A stretch of DNA of 48,883 nt from DASPWW01 sp035461345 (GTDB lineage Bacteria; Actinomycetota; Thermoleophilia; Solirubrobacterales; 70-9), in NCBI GenBank assembly GCA_035461345.1, contig DATHVJ010000118.1, forward strand, positions 1 to 48,883, in the 5' to 3' direction. Both the position numbers and the translations under genes were made by a program. Shown in pieces: positions 8,934 to 17,439 of the stretch; the first letter of the stretch is position 1, and every line of letters begins with the position of its first letter. The notes under the pieces were generated by a model. That model did no database searches and was not told the DNA's origin. It worked only from the letters and a program-made list of their open reading frames with translations.

Positions 8934-10146
8934 CGAGCGACCCCGTGCGCTCGAGCACCTCGGCGAGGTCCTTGTCTCCCCTCCCACTCAAGCACAAGAG
9001 GTCGTAGCCGTCCCGCCCGCGACCCCGCCGCCCCCCGACGCGGAGCGGAGGAGGCGGCGAGCTTTGTTCCGCGCGCAGCCACGCGATCGCGTGCGCCGGC
9101 TCGAGCGCCGGAAGGATCCCCTCGAGCCGCGCCAGCTCGCCGAACGCGCGCAGGGCCGCGTCGTCGTTCACCGCCACGTACCGGGCGCGTCCGGAGTCCC
9201 GGAGCTGGGCGTGCTGAGGCCCCACGCCGGGATAGTCGAGCCCCGCCGAGACCGAGTGCGCCTCGAGGATCTGCCCGCCCGCGTCGGCGAGCACCGACGA
9301 CATCGTGCCGTGGAGGACCCCCGTCGTGCCGGCGCTCAGGGAAGCGCCGTGGCGGCCGCTATCGAGCCCCTCCCCTCCCGCCTCGACCCCGATCAGCTCG
9401 ACGCCGGCATCGTCGAGGAACGCGGTGAACGTCCCGATCGCGTTCGAGCCGCCGCCGACGCACGCGATCACGCGGGCGGGCAGTGCGCCCTCGGCCGCGA
9501 GCGCCTGCTCCCGCGCCTCGTCGCCGATCACTCGCTGGAGATCGCGCACGAGCGAGGGATAGGGCGCCGGGCCGACCACCGAGCCGATCACGTAATGGGT
9601 GGTGTCGACGTTGGCGACCCAGTCGCGGATCGCGGCGCTGACCGCCTCCTTGAGCGTTCGCGCTCCGACCTCGACAGGCGCCACCTCGGCGCCCAGGAGG
9701 CGCATGCGTTCGACGTTCGGGCGCTGGCGGCGCATGTCCTCGGTCCCCATGTAGACCACGCACTCGAGGTCGAGCAGCGCGCACGCGGTCGCCGCCGCGA
9801 CGCCGTGCTGCCCGGCCCCGGTCTCCGCGATCACGCGCGGCTTGCCCATCCGCCGCGCCAGCAGAGCCTGGCCGATCGCGTTGTTGATCTTGTGCGCCCC
9901 GGTGTGGGCGAGGTCCTCGCGCTTCAGATAGACGGTGTGCCCGACCGCCTGCGACAAGCGCTCCGCCCGGAACAGCGGCGTGGGACGGCCGACGTAGTCG
10001 CGCAGCAGCGTGTCGAGCTCGGCGTGGAACCCCGGGTCGGCTCCTGCCTCCGCCCACGCCACGGTGAGCTCGTCGAGCGCGGCGAACAGGGTCTCGGGGA
10101 CGAATCGCCCGCCGTAGGGGCCGAAGCGCTCCTCCACCGTGCTCAT
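8923..10146 (-). CDS. trpB: Tryptophan synthase beta subunit
   Basis: PLP enzyme joining indole and serine to give tryptophan. 407 aa. The PLP lysine is Lys86 in AHTGAHKINNA. The phosphate-binding loop is CVGGGSNAIG, with ETGAGQHG, GVGPQH and the C-terminal CLSGRGDKD. Oddity: the segment before CLSGRGDKD (about residues 359-380) is a Pro/Gly/Arg-rich stretch, EQSSPPPPLRVGG and onward. It is longer than the usual linker and is encoded by a GC-rich inverted repeat containing GACGCGGAGCGGAG, close to part of the palindromic element family seen in this window. The start overlaps the trpF stop by 4 nt. Confidence 0.96.
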   Translation of the reverse strand: MSTVEERFGPYGGRFVPETLFAALDELTVAWAEAGADPGFHAELDTLLRDYVGRPTPLFRAERLSQAVGHTVYLKREDLAHTGAHKINNAIGQALLARRMGKPRVIAETGAGQHGVAAATACALLDLECVVYMGTEDMRRQRPNVERMRLLGAEVAPVEVGARTLKEAVSAAIRDWVANVDTTHYVIGSVVGPAPYPSLVRDLQRVIGDEAREQALAAEGALPARVIACVGGGSNAIGTFTAFLDDAGVELIGVEAGGEGLDSGRHGASLSAGTTGVLHGTMSSVLADAGGQILEAHSVSAGLDYPGVGPQHAQLRDSGRARYVAVNDDAALRAFGELARLEGILPALEPAHAIAWLRAEQSSPPPPLRVGGRRGRGRDGYDLLCLSGRGDKDLAEVLERTGSLDGE

Positions 10147-10796
10147 CGGGTGGCCGAGCGAGCGGGCTCTGGGACCTGCGCAGCATCGAAGAACGCCGCC
10201 ATCAGTGCGTGATCCTTGCAGCCGGGGCTCGTCTCGACCCCGCTCGCGACGTCGACCGCGAACGGTGCCGCGGCGGCGATCGCCTCGGCGACGTTGTCCG
10301 GGGTCAGGCCGCCGGCCACGATCACCGGGATCTCGGAGCGCCGCGCCGCCGCCAGGTCCCAGTCGAAGCTCTCCCCCGTCCCGCCCGGCGTGCCGGGACG
10401 GTGGGCGTCGAGCAGGTGGTAGTCGGTGCGGAAGGCCTCGGCGGCGCGGAGGTCGGCGCCGCTGCGGACGCGGATCGCCTTGATCACCTTCGCGCCGGTG
10501 CGGCGCGCCGCCTCGGCGCAGAACGCCGGGCCCTCGTCACCGTGAAGCTGGAGCATCGTCAGCCCCTCCTCGTCGGCCGCACGCGCGACCTCGTCGAGGC
10601 TCGAGTTGACGAACACCCCCACCACCTCGCAGCGCCGCTTCAGGGCCGCGCCGATCCGCGCCGCCTCGTCGGGCTCGCAGAAGCGCGGGCTGGCGGGGTG
10701 ATGGTTGAGCCCGATCGCCCAGGCGCCGAGCCGGACCGCCTCCTCGGCGTCCTCGAGGTTCGTGATCCCGCAGAACTTCACCCGCGTCATGCCCAC
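10143..10796 (-). CDS. trpF: Phosphoribosylanthranilate isomerase
   Basis: Third step of the tryptophan branch (Amadori rearrangement to CdRP). 217 aa. RVKFCGIT holds the catalytic Cys (Cys9) and HLLDAH the catalytic Asp (Asp130). LQLHGDE and the phosphate-binding VAGGLTPDNV and DVASGVETSPG are all present. The annotated GTG start gives MGMTRVKFCG; the ATG two codons later (10790) is equally good. It follows htrA in the same direction with a 62-nt gap, so the trp run resumes here after two unrelated genes. Confidence 0.95.
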   Translation of the reverse strand: MGMTRVKFCGITNLEDAEEAVRLGAWAIGLNHHPASPRFCEPDEAARIGAALKRRCEVVGVFVNSSLDEVARAADEEGLTMLQLHGDEGPAFCAEAARRTGAKVIKAIRVRSGADLRAAEAFRTDYHLLDAHRPGTPGGTGESFDWDLAAARRSEIPVIVAGGLTPDNVAEAIAAAAPFAVDVASGVETSPGCKDHALMAAFFDAAQVPEPARSATR

Positions 10797-10858
10797 AAGG
10801 GTGGCAGACGGGCGCGCCGATCCGTCCGCGACGACGGGGTGAGCGAGAGCGGATGCGT

Positions 10859-12067
10859 CTAGTTCGCCTGGGACGGACGGTCGCCGAGCTTGACGGCGAC
10901 GTCCTTGGCCTCGTCGCCGCGCTGGACCTGGAGCGTGACCTCGTCGCCGGCCTGCTTGGTGTTGACCGCGGCGATCACGTCGTCCATGCCCGTAACCGGC
11001 TCGCCGTCGACGGCGGTGATCACGTCGCCGCCGGCGACCAGCTGCTGGCCTGCGACGGCCACCTCCTGGTCCCCCGCCTCGATTCCGGCCTCGTCGGCGG
11101 GCCCGTCTGGCACAACCCGCTGGACGAGCGCGCCCTCGTCGACCTCGAGGTTGAGGGCGCCGGCGATCTCCGGGGTGAGGTCCGCGCCGCTGATGCCGAG
11201 GAACGCGTGCTCGACCTCGCCGCTCTCGAGGATCTGGTTGGCGACGTCGCGCGCGGTGTCGATCGGGACCGCGAAGCCGACCCCGACCGAGCCGCCTCCG
11301 CCTGCGGTCGCGATCTGCGAGTTGATGCCGATGACCTCGCCGTCCTGGTTCAGAAGCGCGCCGCCCGAGTTGCCGGGGTTGATCGCGGCGTCGGTCTGGA
11401 CCACGTCGCTGATCGTGAACCCGTTCGGGGCCTCGATCTGGCGCTGGAGCGCCGACACGATCCCTGTCGTAACCGTGCGCTCGAGGCCGAACGGGTTGCC
11501 GATCGCGACGACCGGATCGCCGACGTCGAGCTCCGACGAGCTGCCGAGGGTCAGGGGGTGAAGCTCGGCCTCGTCGGGGTCGACCTCGAGCACCGCGACG
11601 TCGGTCGAGATGTCCTTGCCGACCAGCCGCGCATCGATGGGATCGTCGTCCTCGCCCAGCGTCACCTGGATGTCGCGCGCGCCGGAGACGACGTGGGCGT
11701 TGGTGAGGATGTGCCCGTCGTCGTGGATCACGAAGCCGGACCCGCTCGCGGTTCCGCCGTCGGGCTGCGGGAAGGGATTCAGAGGTGAGGGCTCCCGCGG
11801 AGCCGACTGCGCCTGGATGAACGCCACGCCGGGCGATACGCGGTCGTAGATCTCGCCGACCAGCGCGCTGCGTCCGTCCTCGCGGTCGGACGCCTCCCTG
11901 GTCAGCGGCGGCGCGGCGAGCGGGGAGCCGTCGTCATCCCCGGACTCGATCCAGCCGGCGGCGATCGCGATCCATCCGAGCACACCGACGACCAGGCCGC
12001 CGATCAGCGCCGCCCCGAAGGCGGTGTGGAAGAACGCGTTGACGCTGTTGAGGATCCGTCCTGCCAT
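10859..12067 (-). CDS. Membrane-anchored HtrA/DegP-type serine protease with PDZ domain
   Basis: 402 aa envelope quality-control protease. One N-terminal membrane helix (about residues 15-38, GAALIGGLVVGVLGWIAIAA), an acidic linker, then a trypsin-like domain with the triad His125 (ILTNAHVV), Asp156 (ISTDVAVLEV) and Ser234 (NPGNSGGALL). A PDZ domain covers about residues 290-400 (FLGISGADL ... GPADEAGIEAGD ... GGDVITAVDGEPV). The protease domain should face outside. It stands between VOC/trpC and trpF on the trp strand, with 154 bp upstream that show no other gene. A role in tryptophan synthesis is not expected, so the placement looks like co-location, possibly with its own promoter (GATACT at about 12073-12085 region is a weak candidate). 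Confidence 0.92.
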   Translation of the reverse strand: MAGRILNSVNAFFHTAFGAALIGGLVVGVLGWIAIAAGWIESGDDDGSPLAAPPLTREASDREDGRSALVGEIYDRVSPGVAFIQAQSAPREPSPLNPFPQPDGGTASGSGFVIHDDGHILTNAHVVSGARDIQVTLGEDDDPIDARLVGKDISTDVAVLEVDPDEAELHPLTLGSSSELDVGDPVVAIGNPFGLERTVTTGIVSALQRQIEAPNGFTISDVVQTDAAINPGNSGGALLNQDGEVIGINSQIATAGGGGSVGVGFAVPIDTARDVANQILESGEVEHAFLGISGADLTPEIAGALNLEVDEGALVQRVVPDGPADEAGIEAGDQEVAVAGQQLVAGGDVITAVDGEPVTGMDDVIAAVNTKQAGDEVTLQVQRGDEAKDVAVKLGDRPSQAN

Positions 12068-12221
12068 GAAGCCGGCGGCGAGTATCGGAGCGATTGGTAA
12101 ACGGCCACTTCAACGGCGCTAAGACCCGCGTAAATTGTCTGCCCCCGCCCAGGTCCAGCGGGAGGTGAGGCATGTCAGGCGAGCGATACATGCCGGTGGT
12201 CAAGGTCGGCGAGCGGGCGGC

Positions 12222-12692
12222 TCAATCCGCGAGCGTGACCGTGGTCCACACCGCGCGCTCGAGCATGTCGGAGTCGCCATGGCCGGGCCGCTCCAGCATC
12301 ACCTCGTGCGCGGCGCCGTCCGGGTCGAAGTACCCCATGATCCAGTGGCTCCTCATGTCGCGAACGTCACCGTCCGCCGCCCCCTCTGCCTCGATTCGCC
12401 GGCGCAGCTCCCTGAACGCCTCCTCGGACGGAGCTAGAAGGGCGAAGTGGTCGAGCCGGCCGCGCTGGAACATCGGCGACGGCCGCGGCGGCTCCGGCCC
12501 GTCGAGGATCTGGAACGGGTGCAGCACGGTCGTCGGCCCGACCTTGAGGAAGACGTGGCGGAGACCCTCCTCGGTCATGTCGAGCGTCACCTGGGCGTCG
12601 AACACCCGCTCGTAGAACCCGGTCAGGCGATCCATGTCCTCGGTGAGGAAGGTGACGTGGTGGAGGCCGTCGACCAGCTTCACAACAGGCAC
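12222..12692 (-). CDS. VOC-superfamily (glyoxalase/dioxygenase fold) protein
   Basis: 156 aa with the two beta-alpha-beta-beta-beta modules of the vicinal oxygen chelate fold. GLHHVTFLTEDMDRLTGFYE is the first strand and helix with a candidate metal His, RLDHFALLAPSEEAFRELR is the second module with another His, and the C-terminal YFDPDGAAHEVML carries a candidate metal Glu. This matches glyoxalase/bleomycin-resistance/dioxygenase relatives. The substrate cannot be assigned. GTG start at 12692, 6 nt after the trpC stop, so it is transcribed with the trp genes. Confidence 0.8.
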   Translation of the reverse strand: MPVVKLVDGLHHVTFLTEDMDRLTGFYERVFDAQVTLDMTEEGLRHVFLKVGPTTVLHPFQILDGPEPPRPSPMFQRGRLDHFALLAPSEEAFRELRRRIEAEGAADGDVRDMRSHWIMGYFDPDGAAHEVMLERPGHGDSDMLERAVWTTVTLAD

Positions 12693-12698
12693 CTTGTA

Positions 12699-13502
12699 CT
12701 AGACCGGGTGCTCCCTGGTCGTCTCCTCGTCGGGCGTCAGCACGCGCAGCAGCCCCTCGGGATCGTCGGCCCGCATCAGCGCCTCGCCGATCAGTACCGC
12801 GTCGACTCCCATCCGCTCCAGCTCCTCGAGCTGGCCGCGGTCCTCGTAGCCGCTCTCCGCGACCACCGTCTTGCCGGCCGGGACGTCGGGCAGCAGCTCC
12901 CGCGTCGTCGAGACGTCGACCTGGAAGTCGCGCAGGTCGCGGTTGTTGATCCCGATCACCTCGGCGTCGAGCGCCAGGGCGCGCTCGAGGTCGTCCTCGT
13001 CGTGGACCTCGACGAGGCAGTCGAGGTCGAGCGCGCGCGCCTCCTGGTGAAGGCTTTCGAGCCCCGCATCGTCGAGCGCGGCGACCACGAGCAGGACTGC
13101 ATCCCCTCCGGCCGCCGCGGCCTCATAGAGCTGGTAGACGTCGACGGTGAAGTCCTTGCGGAGGATCGGCAGGTCGCACCCGTCCCTGGCGGTCCGCAGG
13201 TCCTCGAGCGAGCCGCCGAACAGGCGCTCCTCGGTGAGGATCGAGAGCGCCGCCGCGCCGCCGCGCTCGTACGCCGCCACCGTCTCGCGCAGGTCGGCGC
13301 CGGACCGGATGTCGCCCGCCGACGGCGATCGCCGCTTGAACTCGGAGATCACCGACAATCCGGGGCCGACCAGCGCCTCGCTGAACGGCCTGTAGCCCGT
13401 CCGCGTGCCGATCTCTCGCGTCAGCGTCTCCTGCGGGACCTCCGCGCGTCGCCTCGCCACCCCCTCGCGGACTCCCGCCACGAGCTCCTCGAGCCTGCTC
13501 AT
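12699..13502 (-). CDS. trpC: Indole-3-glycerol phosphate synthase
   Basis: Ring closure of CdRP to indole-3-glycerol phosphate. 267 aa. Catalytic lysines lie in SEFKRRSPSAG and ILRKDFTVD; the catalytic Glu is in CLVEVHDEDD. GINNRDL, VAESGY and VLIGEALMRA form the phosphate and product end of the barrel. A 38-nt gap separates it from trpD upstream, and the VOC gene follows within 6 nt. Full family length, no fusion to trpF. Confidence 0.96.
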   Translation of the reverse strand: MSRLEELVAGVREGVARRRAEVPQETLTREIGTRTGYRPFSEALVGPGLSVISEFKRRSPSAGDIRSGADLRETVAAYERGGAAALSILTEERLFGGSLEDLRTARDGCDLPILRKDFTVDVYQLYEAAAAGGDAVLLVVAALDDAGLESLHQEARALDLDCLVEVHDEDDLERALALDAEVIGINNRDLRDFQVDVSTTRELLPDVPAGKTVVAESGYEDRGQLEELERMGVDAVLIGEALMRADDPEGLLRVLTPDEETTREHPV

Positions 13503-13540
13503 GGACCCGAAACCCTACCCGCCAACGGTCCTCGCGGCGC

Positions 13541-14578
13541 TCAAGCCGCCGCGGCCGCGAGCCTGCGAGTCGTCTCCGCGAGCGACTCGAGGACCCCCGT
13601 CGCGGCGCCGGACGCGATCGCCTCGCGGGCCCGCTCCACGCCTCCCTCGAGGTCGTCCGCGCCACCGCCGACCATGATCGCCGCGCCGGCGTTGAGCGCG
13701 ATCACGTCGTGGGCGGCGCCGGAGCCCTCCTCGAAGGCCTTCCGGATCGCGCGCGCGTTGTCCTCCGGCGTTCCGCCCGCGACCGCGTCGAGCGAGCGGT
13801 GCTCGATCCCGTACTCCTCGGGCTTCACGAACCACTCCTCGGTGCCACCGTCGGCGACCTCGATCACCCGGGTCTCTGCCGACAGCGTCAGCTCGTCGAC
13901 GCCGTCAGCGCCGGTGACGACCAGCGCCCGCTCGCAGCCGAGGCCGACGAGCGCCTCGGCGATCGTCTCCTGGTAGGAGCGGTCGGAGACGCCGAGGAGC
14001 TGCCGGCTTGCGCCGGCGGGGTTGGTCAGCGGGCCGAGGAAGTTGAAGATCGTGCGCACCGCGAGCTCCTTGCGCACGGGGACGACGTACTTCATCGCGG
14101 CGTGATGGCGCGGCGCGAACATGAACCCGAACCCGATCTCGTCGATGCACCGCGACACGTCCTCGGGGCCAAGCTCGATGTTGATGTCGAGCGCCTCGAG
14201 GACGTCGGCGGAGCCGCTTCTGCTGGTGTTGGAGCGGTTGCCGTGCTTGGCGACCGCGCATCCAGCCGCCGCGGCGACCAGCGCCGCCGCGGTCGAAATG
14301 TTGAACGTCGACGGCCCTCCCCCGGTGCCGGCGGTGTCGACGAGCTCCGCGCGGTCGGTCTCGACGTGGGCCGCAAGGCGGCGCATCGTTCGCGCCAGGC
14401 CGACCAGCTCGGCGACGGTCTCGCCCTTCGTCCGCAGGGCGATCAGGAACGCCGCGGTCTGGACCTCGCCCGAGCGGCCCTCCATGATCTCGTCGAGGAC
14501 CGCGGACGCGTGGTCCGCGGTCAGGTGCATGCCGTCGGAGACCGCCTCGATCGCTCGGGTGAGGATGTCGTTCGGCAT
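13541..14578 (-). CDS. trpD: Anthranilate phosphoribosyltransferase
   Basis: Transfers phosphoribose from PRPP to anthranilate. 345 aa. The PRPP and magnesium loop is VDTAGTGGGPSTFNIST; VAKHGNRSNTSRSGSADVLE binds anthranilate and phosphate (normally KHGNRSVSS; here NTS). FAPRHHAAMKYV and FNFLGPLTNPA are both present. Begins 4 nt after the trpG stop, so it is tightly coupled. Not fused to trpG, unlike in enterobacteria. Confidence 0.96.
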   Translation of the reverse strand: MPNDILTRAIEAVSDGMHLTADHASAVLDEIMEGRSGEVQTAAFLIALRTKGETVAELVGLARTMRRLAAHVETDRAELVDTAGTGGGPSTFNISTAAALVAAAAGCAVAKHGNRSNTSRSGSADVLEALDINIELGPEDVSRCIDEIGFGFMFAPRHHAAMKYVVPVRKELAVRTIFNFLGPLTNPAGASRQLLGVSDRSYQETIAEALVGLGCERALVVTGADGVDELTLSAETRVIEVADGGTEEWFVKPEEYGIEHRSLDAVAGGTPEDNARAIRKAFEEGSGAAHDVIALNAGAAIMVGGGADDLEGGVERAREAIASGAATGVLESLAETTRRLAAAAA

Positions 14579-14582
14579 CGGC

Positions 14583-15139
<557 letters not shown>

Positions 15140-15140
<1 letters not shown>

Positions 15141-16783
15141 CACGGCCACCCGGGTTGGGTCGCGGCGAGCTCGACCGCGCGGAAGATCGCCTTAGCCTTC
15201 TGCACCGACTCGCGGTACTCGTAGTCGGGCTTGGCGTCGGCGACCGTTCCGCCGCCGGCCTGGACATGGGCGACGCCGTCCTTGACAACGACGGTGCGGA
15301 TGTGGATCGCGGTGTCGAGGTCGCCGTTGAATCCCACGTACCCGATCGCGCCGCCGTACGACCCGCGCTTGTGCGGTTCGAGCTCGTCGATGATCTGCAT
15401 CGCACGCACCTTGGGCGCCCCCGACAGCGTTCCCGCCGGGAGCGTCGCGCGCAACGCGTCCATCGCGCCTATCCCCTCGCGCAGCCGTCCCGACACCTGG
15501 CTAACGATGTGCAGGACGTGGGAGTACGTCTCGACCGCCATCAGCTCGTCGACCGCGACGGTCCCGTACTCGCACACCCGCCCGAGGTCGTTGCGGCCGA
15601 GGTCGACGAGCATCACATGCTCGGCCCGCTCCTTGGGGTCCTCGAGCAGCCTCTCCGCCCGGCGCCGGTCCTCCTCGTCGCTCCCTCCGCGCGGATAGGT
15701 CCCCGCGATCGGCCGCGTCTCGACCCAGCGCCCGGTCACCTTGAGCAGCGGCTCGGGCGACGCGCCGGCGATCTCGAAATCCCCGAAGTCGAGGAAGTAC
15801 ATGTACGGCGAGGGGTTGACGACCCGCAGCCCGCGGTAGATCGAGAACGCCTCTACCGGCGGCGGCGCCGAGAAGCGCTGCGAGGGCACGACCTGGAAAG
15901 CGTCGCCCGCGTGCACGTACTCGATGATCCGACTGACGATGGACTCGAACTGCTCCTGGGTCATGTTGGAGTGAAAACCCGCGACGTGCTCCGCTCCCGC
16001 TCGCTCGCGACCACGACCATCGGCAAGTTCGCTAGCGAACTTCCCGCTCTGTGTTGGGACGCTGGCTCGCTCTCGCGTCCGCCGTCGCGGGGTTCCCGCC
16101 AACTCGGGCCCCGGAATGGGCTCGCGCAGGCGCTCCCGCACGCGCTCGATCGACTCGACCGCCTGCTCGTAGGCGGCGTCGACGTCGCCGTCCTCGCCGA
16201 CGAACGCGTGCGCCAGCACGATCACCTCGTGACGGTGGTGGTCGAACGCGAGCAGCGACTCGGTGACGATCAACGCCATGTCCGGAAGCCCGATCGGGTC
16301 GGGGTTGGGCGCCCGGAGAGGCTCGACCGTGCGCACGAGGTCGTAGCCGAAGAACCCCACTGCGCCGCCTGCGAACGGCGGCAGGCCGTCGACCTCGGCG
16401 ACTCGATAGCCCGCCAGGTACGCGGACACCGCGACGTAGGGGTCCGGGGCCCGGTGGCTCGTGCTGGGCTCCTCCCAGCGCCCCGACTCCGACGCGGCGG
16501 CCAGCTTGTCGCCGTTCCACTCGGCGAGCGTCCCATCTGCCCAGCGCAGAACCGCGCGGGGCCGGAACCCGATGAACGAGTAGCGGCCCATCCGCCCCTG
16601 CTCCGCTGACTCGAGCAGGAACGCAGGCCCGGCCCCGCGGAGCTTCAGGAACGCCGAGACGGGCGTCTCGCGATCCTCGATGAAGCGGCTGACGACCGGG
16701 ATCACGTTCGCGTTCCGGGCGAGCTCGAGCGCGCGCTCGCGGTCCGGCTCGAGGCCGAGGCCTCGCTCAGCGGCGACGGCCAT
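15140..16783 (-). CDS. trpE: Anthranilate synthase component I with in-frame palindromic-element insertion
   Basis: Chorismate to anthranilate, with TrpG. 547 aa. The N-terminal domain (about 30-225) holds FLLESAEQG, the tryptophan-feedback region with the LLES motif. The chorismate-binding domain (about 272-540) holds FQVVPSQRF, IAGASPEPLLK, TRPIAGTYPRG, LVDLGRNDLGRV, LPAGTLSGAPK and AGGGTVADAKP. Between them, about residues 231-269 are encoded by a copy of a 119-bp palindromic element (15976-16094) and include the peptide GKFASEL. The insertion keeps the frame and falls in a linker that varies among TrpE proteins, so the enzyme should still work. The start overlaps the hisIE stop by 17 nt. 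Confidence 0.95.
15976..16094. repeat. Palindromic element copy A, inside trpE
   Basis: Outer arms AACCCGCGAC (15976-15985) and GTCGCGGGGTT (16084-16094) pair with one bulged G. The core at 16022-16045 contains the perfect 18-bp palindrome AAGTTCGCTAGCGAACTT. Spacer parts carry GCTCGCTCGCG on the left and GGCTCGCTCTCGCGTCC on the right. The plus strand matches the minus strand of the copy at 18341-18453 along nearly its whole length, including the flanks of the core (ACGACCAYC before, GC...TCTG after). That shows a shared origin, not chance palindromes. Confidence 0.8.
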
Positions 16784-17414
16784 TGAGCAGCTCCAGGACC
16801 GCGGCCATCGAGACAGCGCGCGACGTCAGCAGCACGTTGAGGTGGTAGACGAGGTCGGCGCCCTCCTCGGCGAGGCGCTCCGCCGACTCCGAGCGCGCCG
16901 CGTGCGCCGACTCCTCCGCCTCCTCGCGGACCTTGTCGCCGATCCGGGGCGGGTCCTCGAGCAGCTCGACGGTGTACGAGTCCTGCGGCCGCTCCCGCGC
17001 GCGGTCGATCAGCGTCCGCTCGAGCGTCGGCAGGGCCTCGTACGTCGCCGGGCTCGGCTCGCCGGGCGCCGGGGCCGCGTCGATCCCGGAACCGGCGCTT
17101 CCGCCGAGCTCGCGGTAGAAGCACGAGCGCTGGCCCGTGTGGCAGGCCGGGCCGGCGGGCTCGACGAGGGCGACGATGGCGTCGCCGTCGCAGTCATAGC
17201 GCAGCTGGCGGACCCGCTGGACGTTGCCGGACGTCTCGCCCTTGTGCCAGATGTCGCGGCGGGAGCGGCTGTAGAAGTGCACCTCACCGGTCCTCCGCGT
17301 GCGGGTCAGCGCGTCGTCGTTCATGTACGCGAGCGTCAGCACCTCGCCGGTGCGCCAATCCTGCACCACGCACGGCACCAGACCCCGCTCGTCGAACCGG
17401 ATTCCCTCGATCAT
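16767..17414 (-). CDS. hisI: Bifunctional phosphoribosyl-AMP cyclohydrolase / phosphoribosyl-ATP pyrophosphatase
   Basis: Steps 2 and 3 of histidine synthesis in one 215-aa chain (HisIE). HisI part: about residues 1-105, with VLTLAYMN, WHKGETSGN, the metal-site RYDCDGDAIVALVEP and ACHTGQRSCFYR cysteines. HisE part: about 125-215, with TLERTLIDRARERP, DKVREEAEES and the helix EEGADLVYHLNVLL. The two are joined by an Ala/Pro/Gly-rich linker. Starts MIEGIRFDERG at 17414, with a TACACT hexamer 6 nt upstream, suggesting that a his/trp transcript begins here. trpE follows with a 17-nt overlap. Confidence 0.95.
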   Translation of the reverse strand: MIEGIRFDERGLVPCVVQDWRTGEVLTLAYMNDDALTRTRRTGEVHFYSRSRRDIWHKGETSGNVQRVRQLRYDCDGDAIVALVEPAGPACHTGQRSCFYRELGGSAGSGIDAAPAPGEPSPATYEALPTLERTLIDRARERPQDSYTVELLEDPPRIGDKVREEAEESAHAARSESAERLAEEGADLVYHLNVLLTSRAVSMAAVLELLNGRRR

Positions 17415-17420
17415 CGTTTG

Positions 17421-17426
17421 AGTGTA
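17421..17426 (-). promoter_or_regulatory. -10 hexamer (TACACT) for hisIE-trp transcript
   Basis: Read on the minus strand, TACACT ends 6 nt before the hisIE ATG. It sits in the 25-nt gap after era, giving a leaderless transcript that could carry the trp genes. No attenuator-like leader peptide is seen. Confidence 0.45.
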
Positions 17427-17439
17427 CGAGCAGGGGATT

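Noticed and set aside
12172..12615. Plus-strand frame starting with a ribosome-binding-like GGAGGTGAGGC opposite the VOC gene
   Set aside because: The translated sequence is Ser/Arg-rich without domain features, and the VOC gene on the other strand is coherent.
16784..17439. Tryptophan attenuator or leader peptide before trpE
   Set aside because: trpE begins inside hisIE, so there is no leader; no Trp-codon cluster or T-box-like structure was seen.
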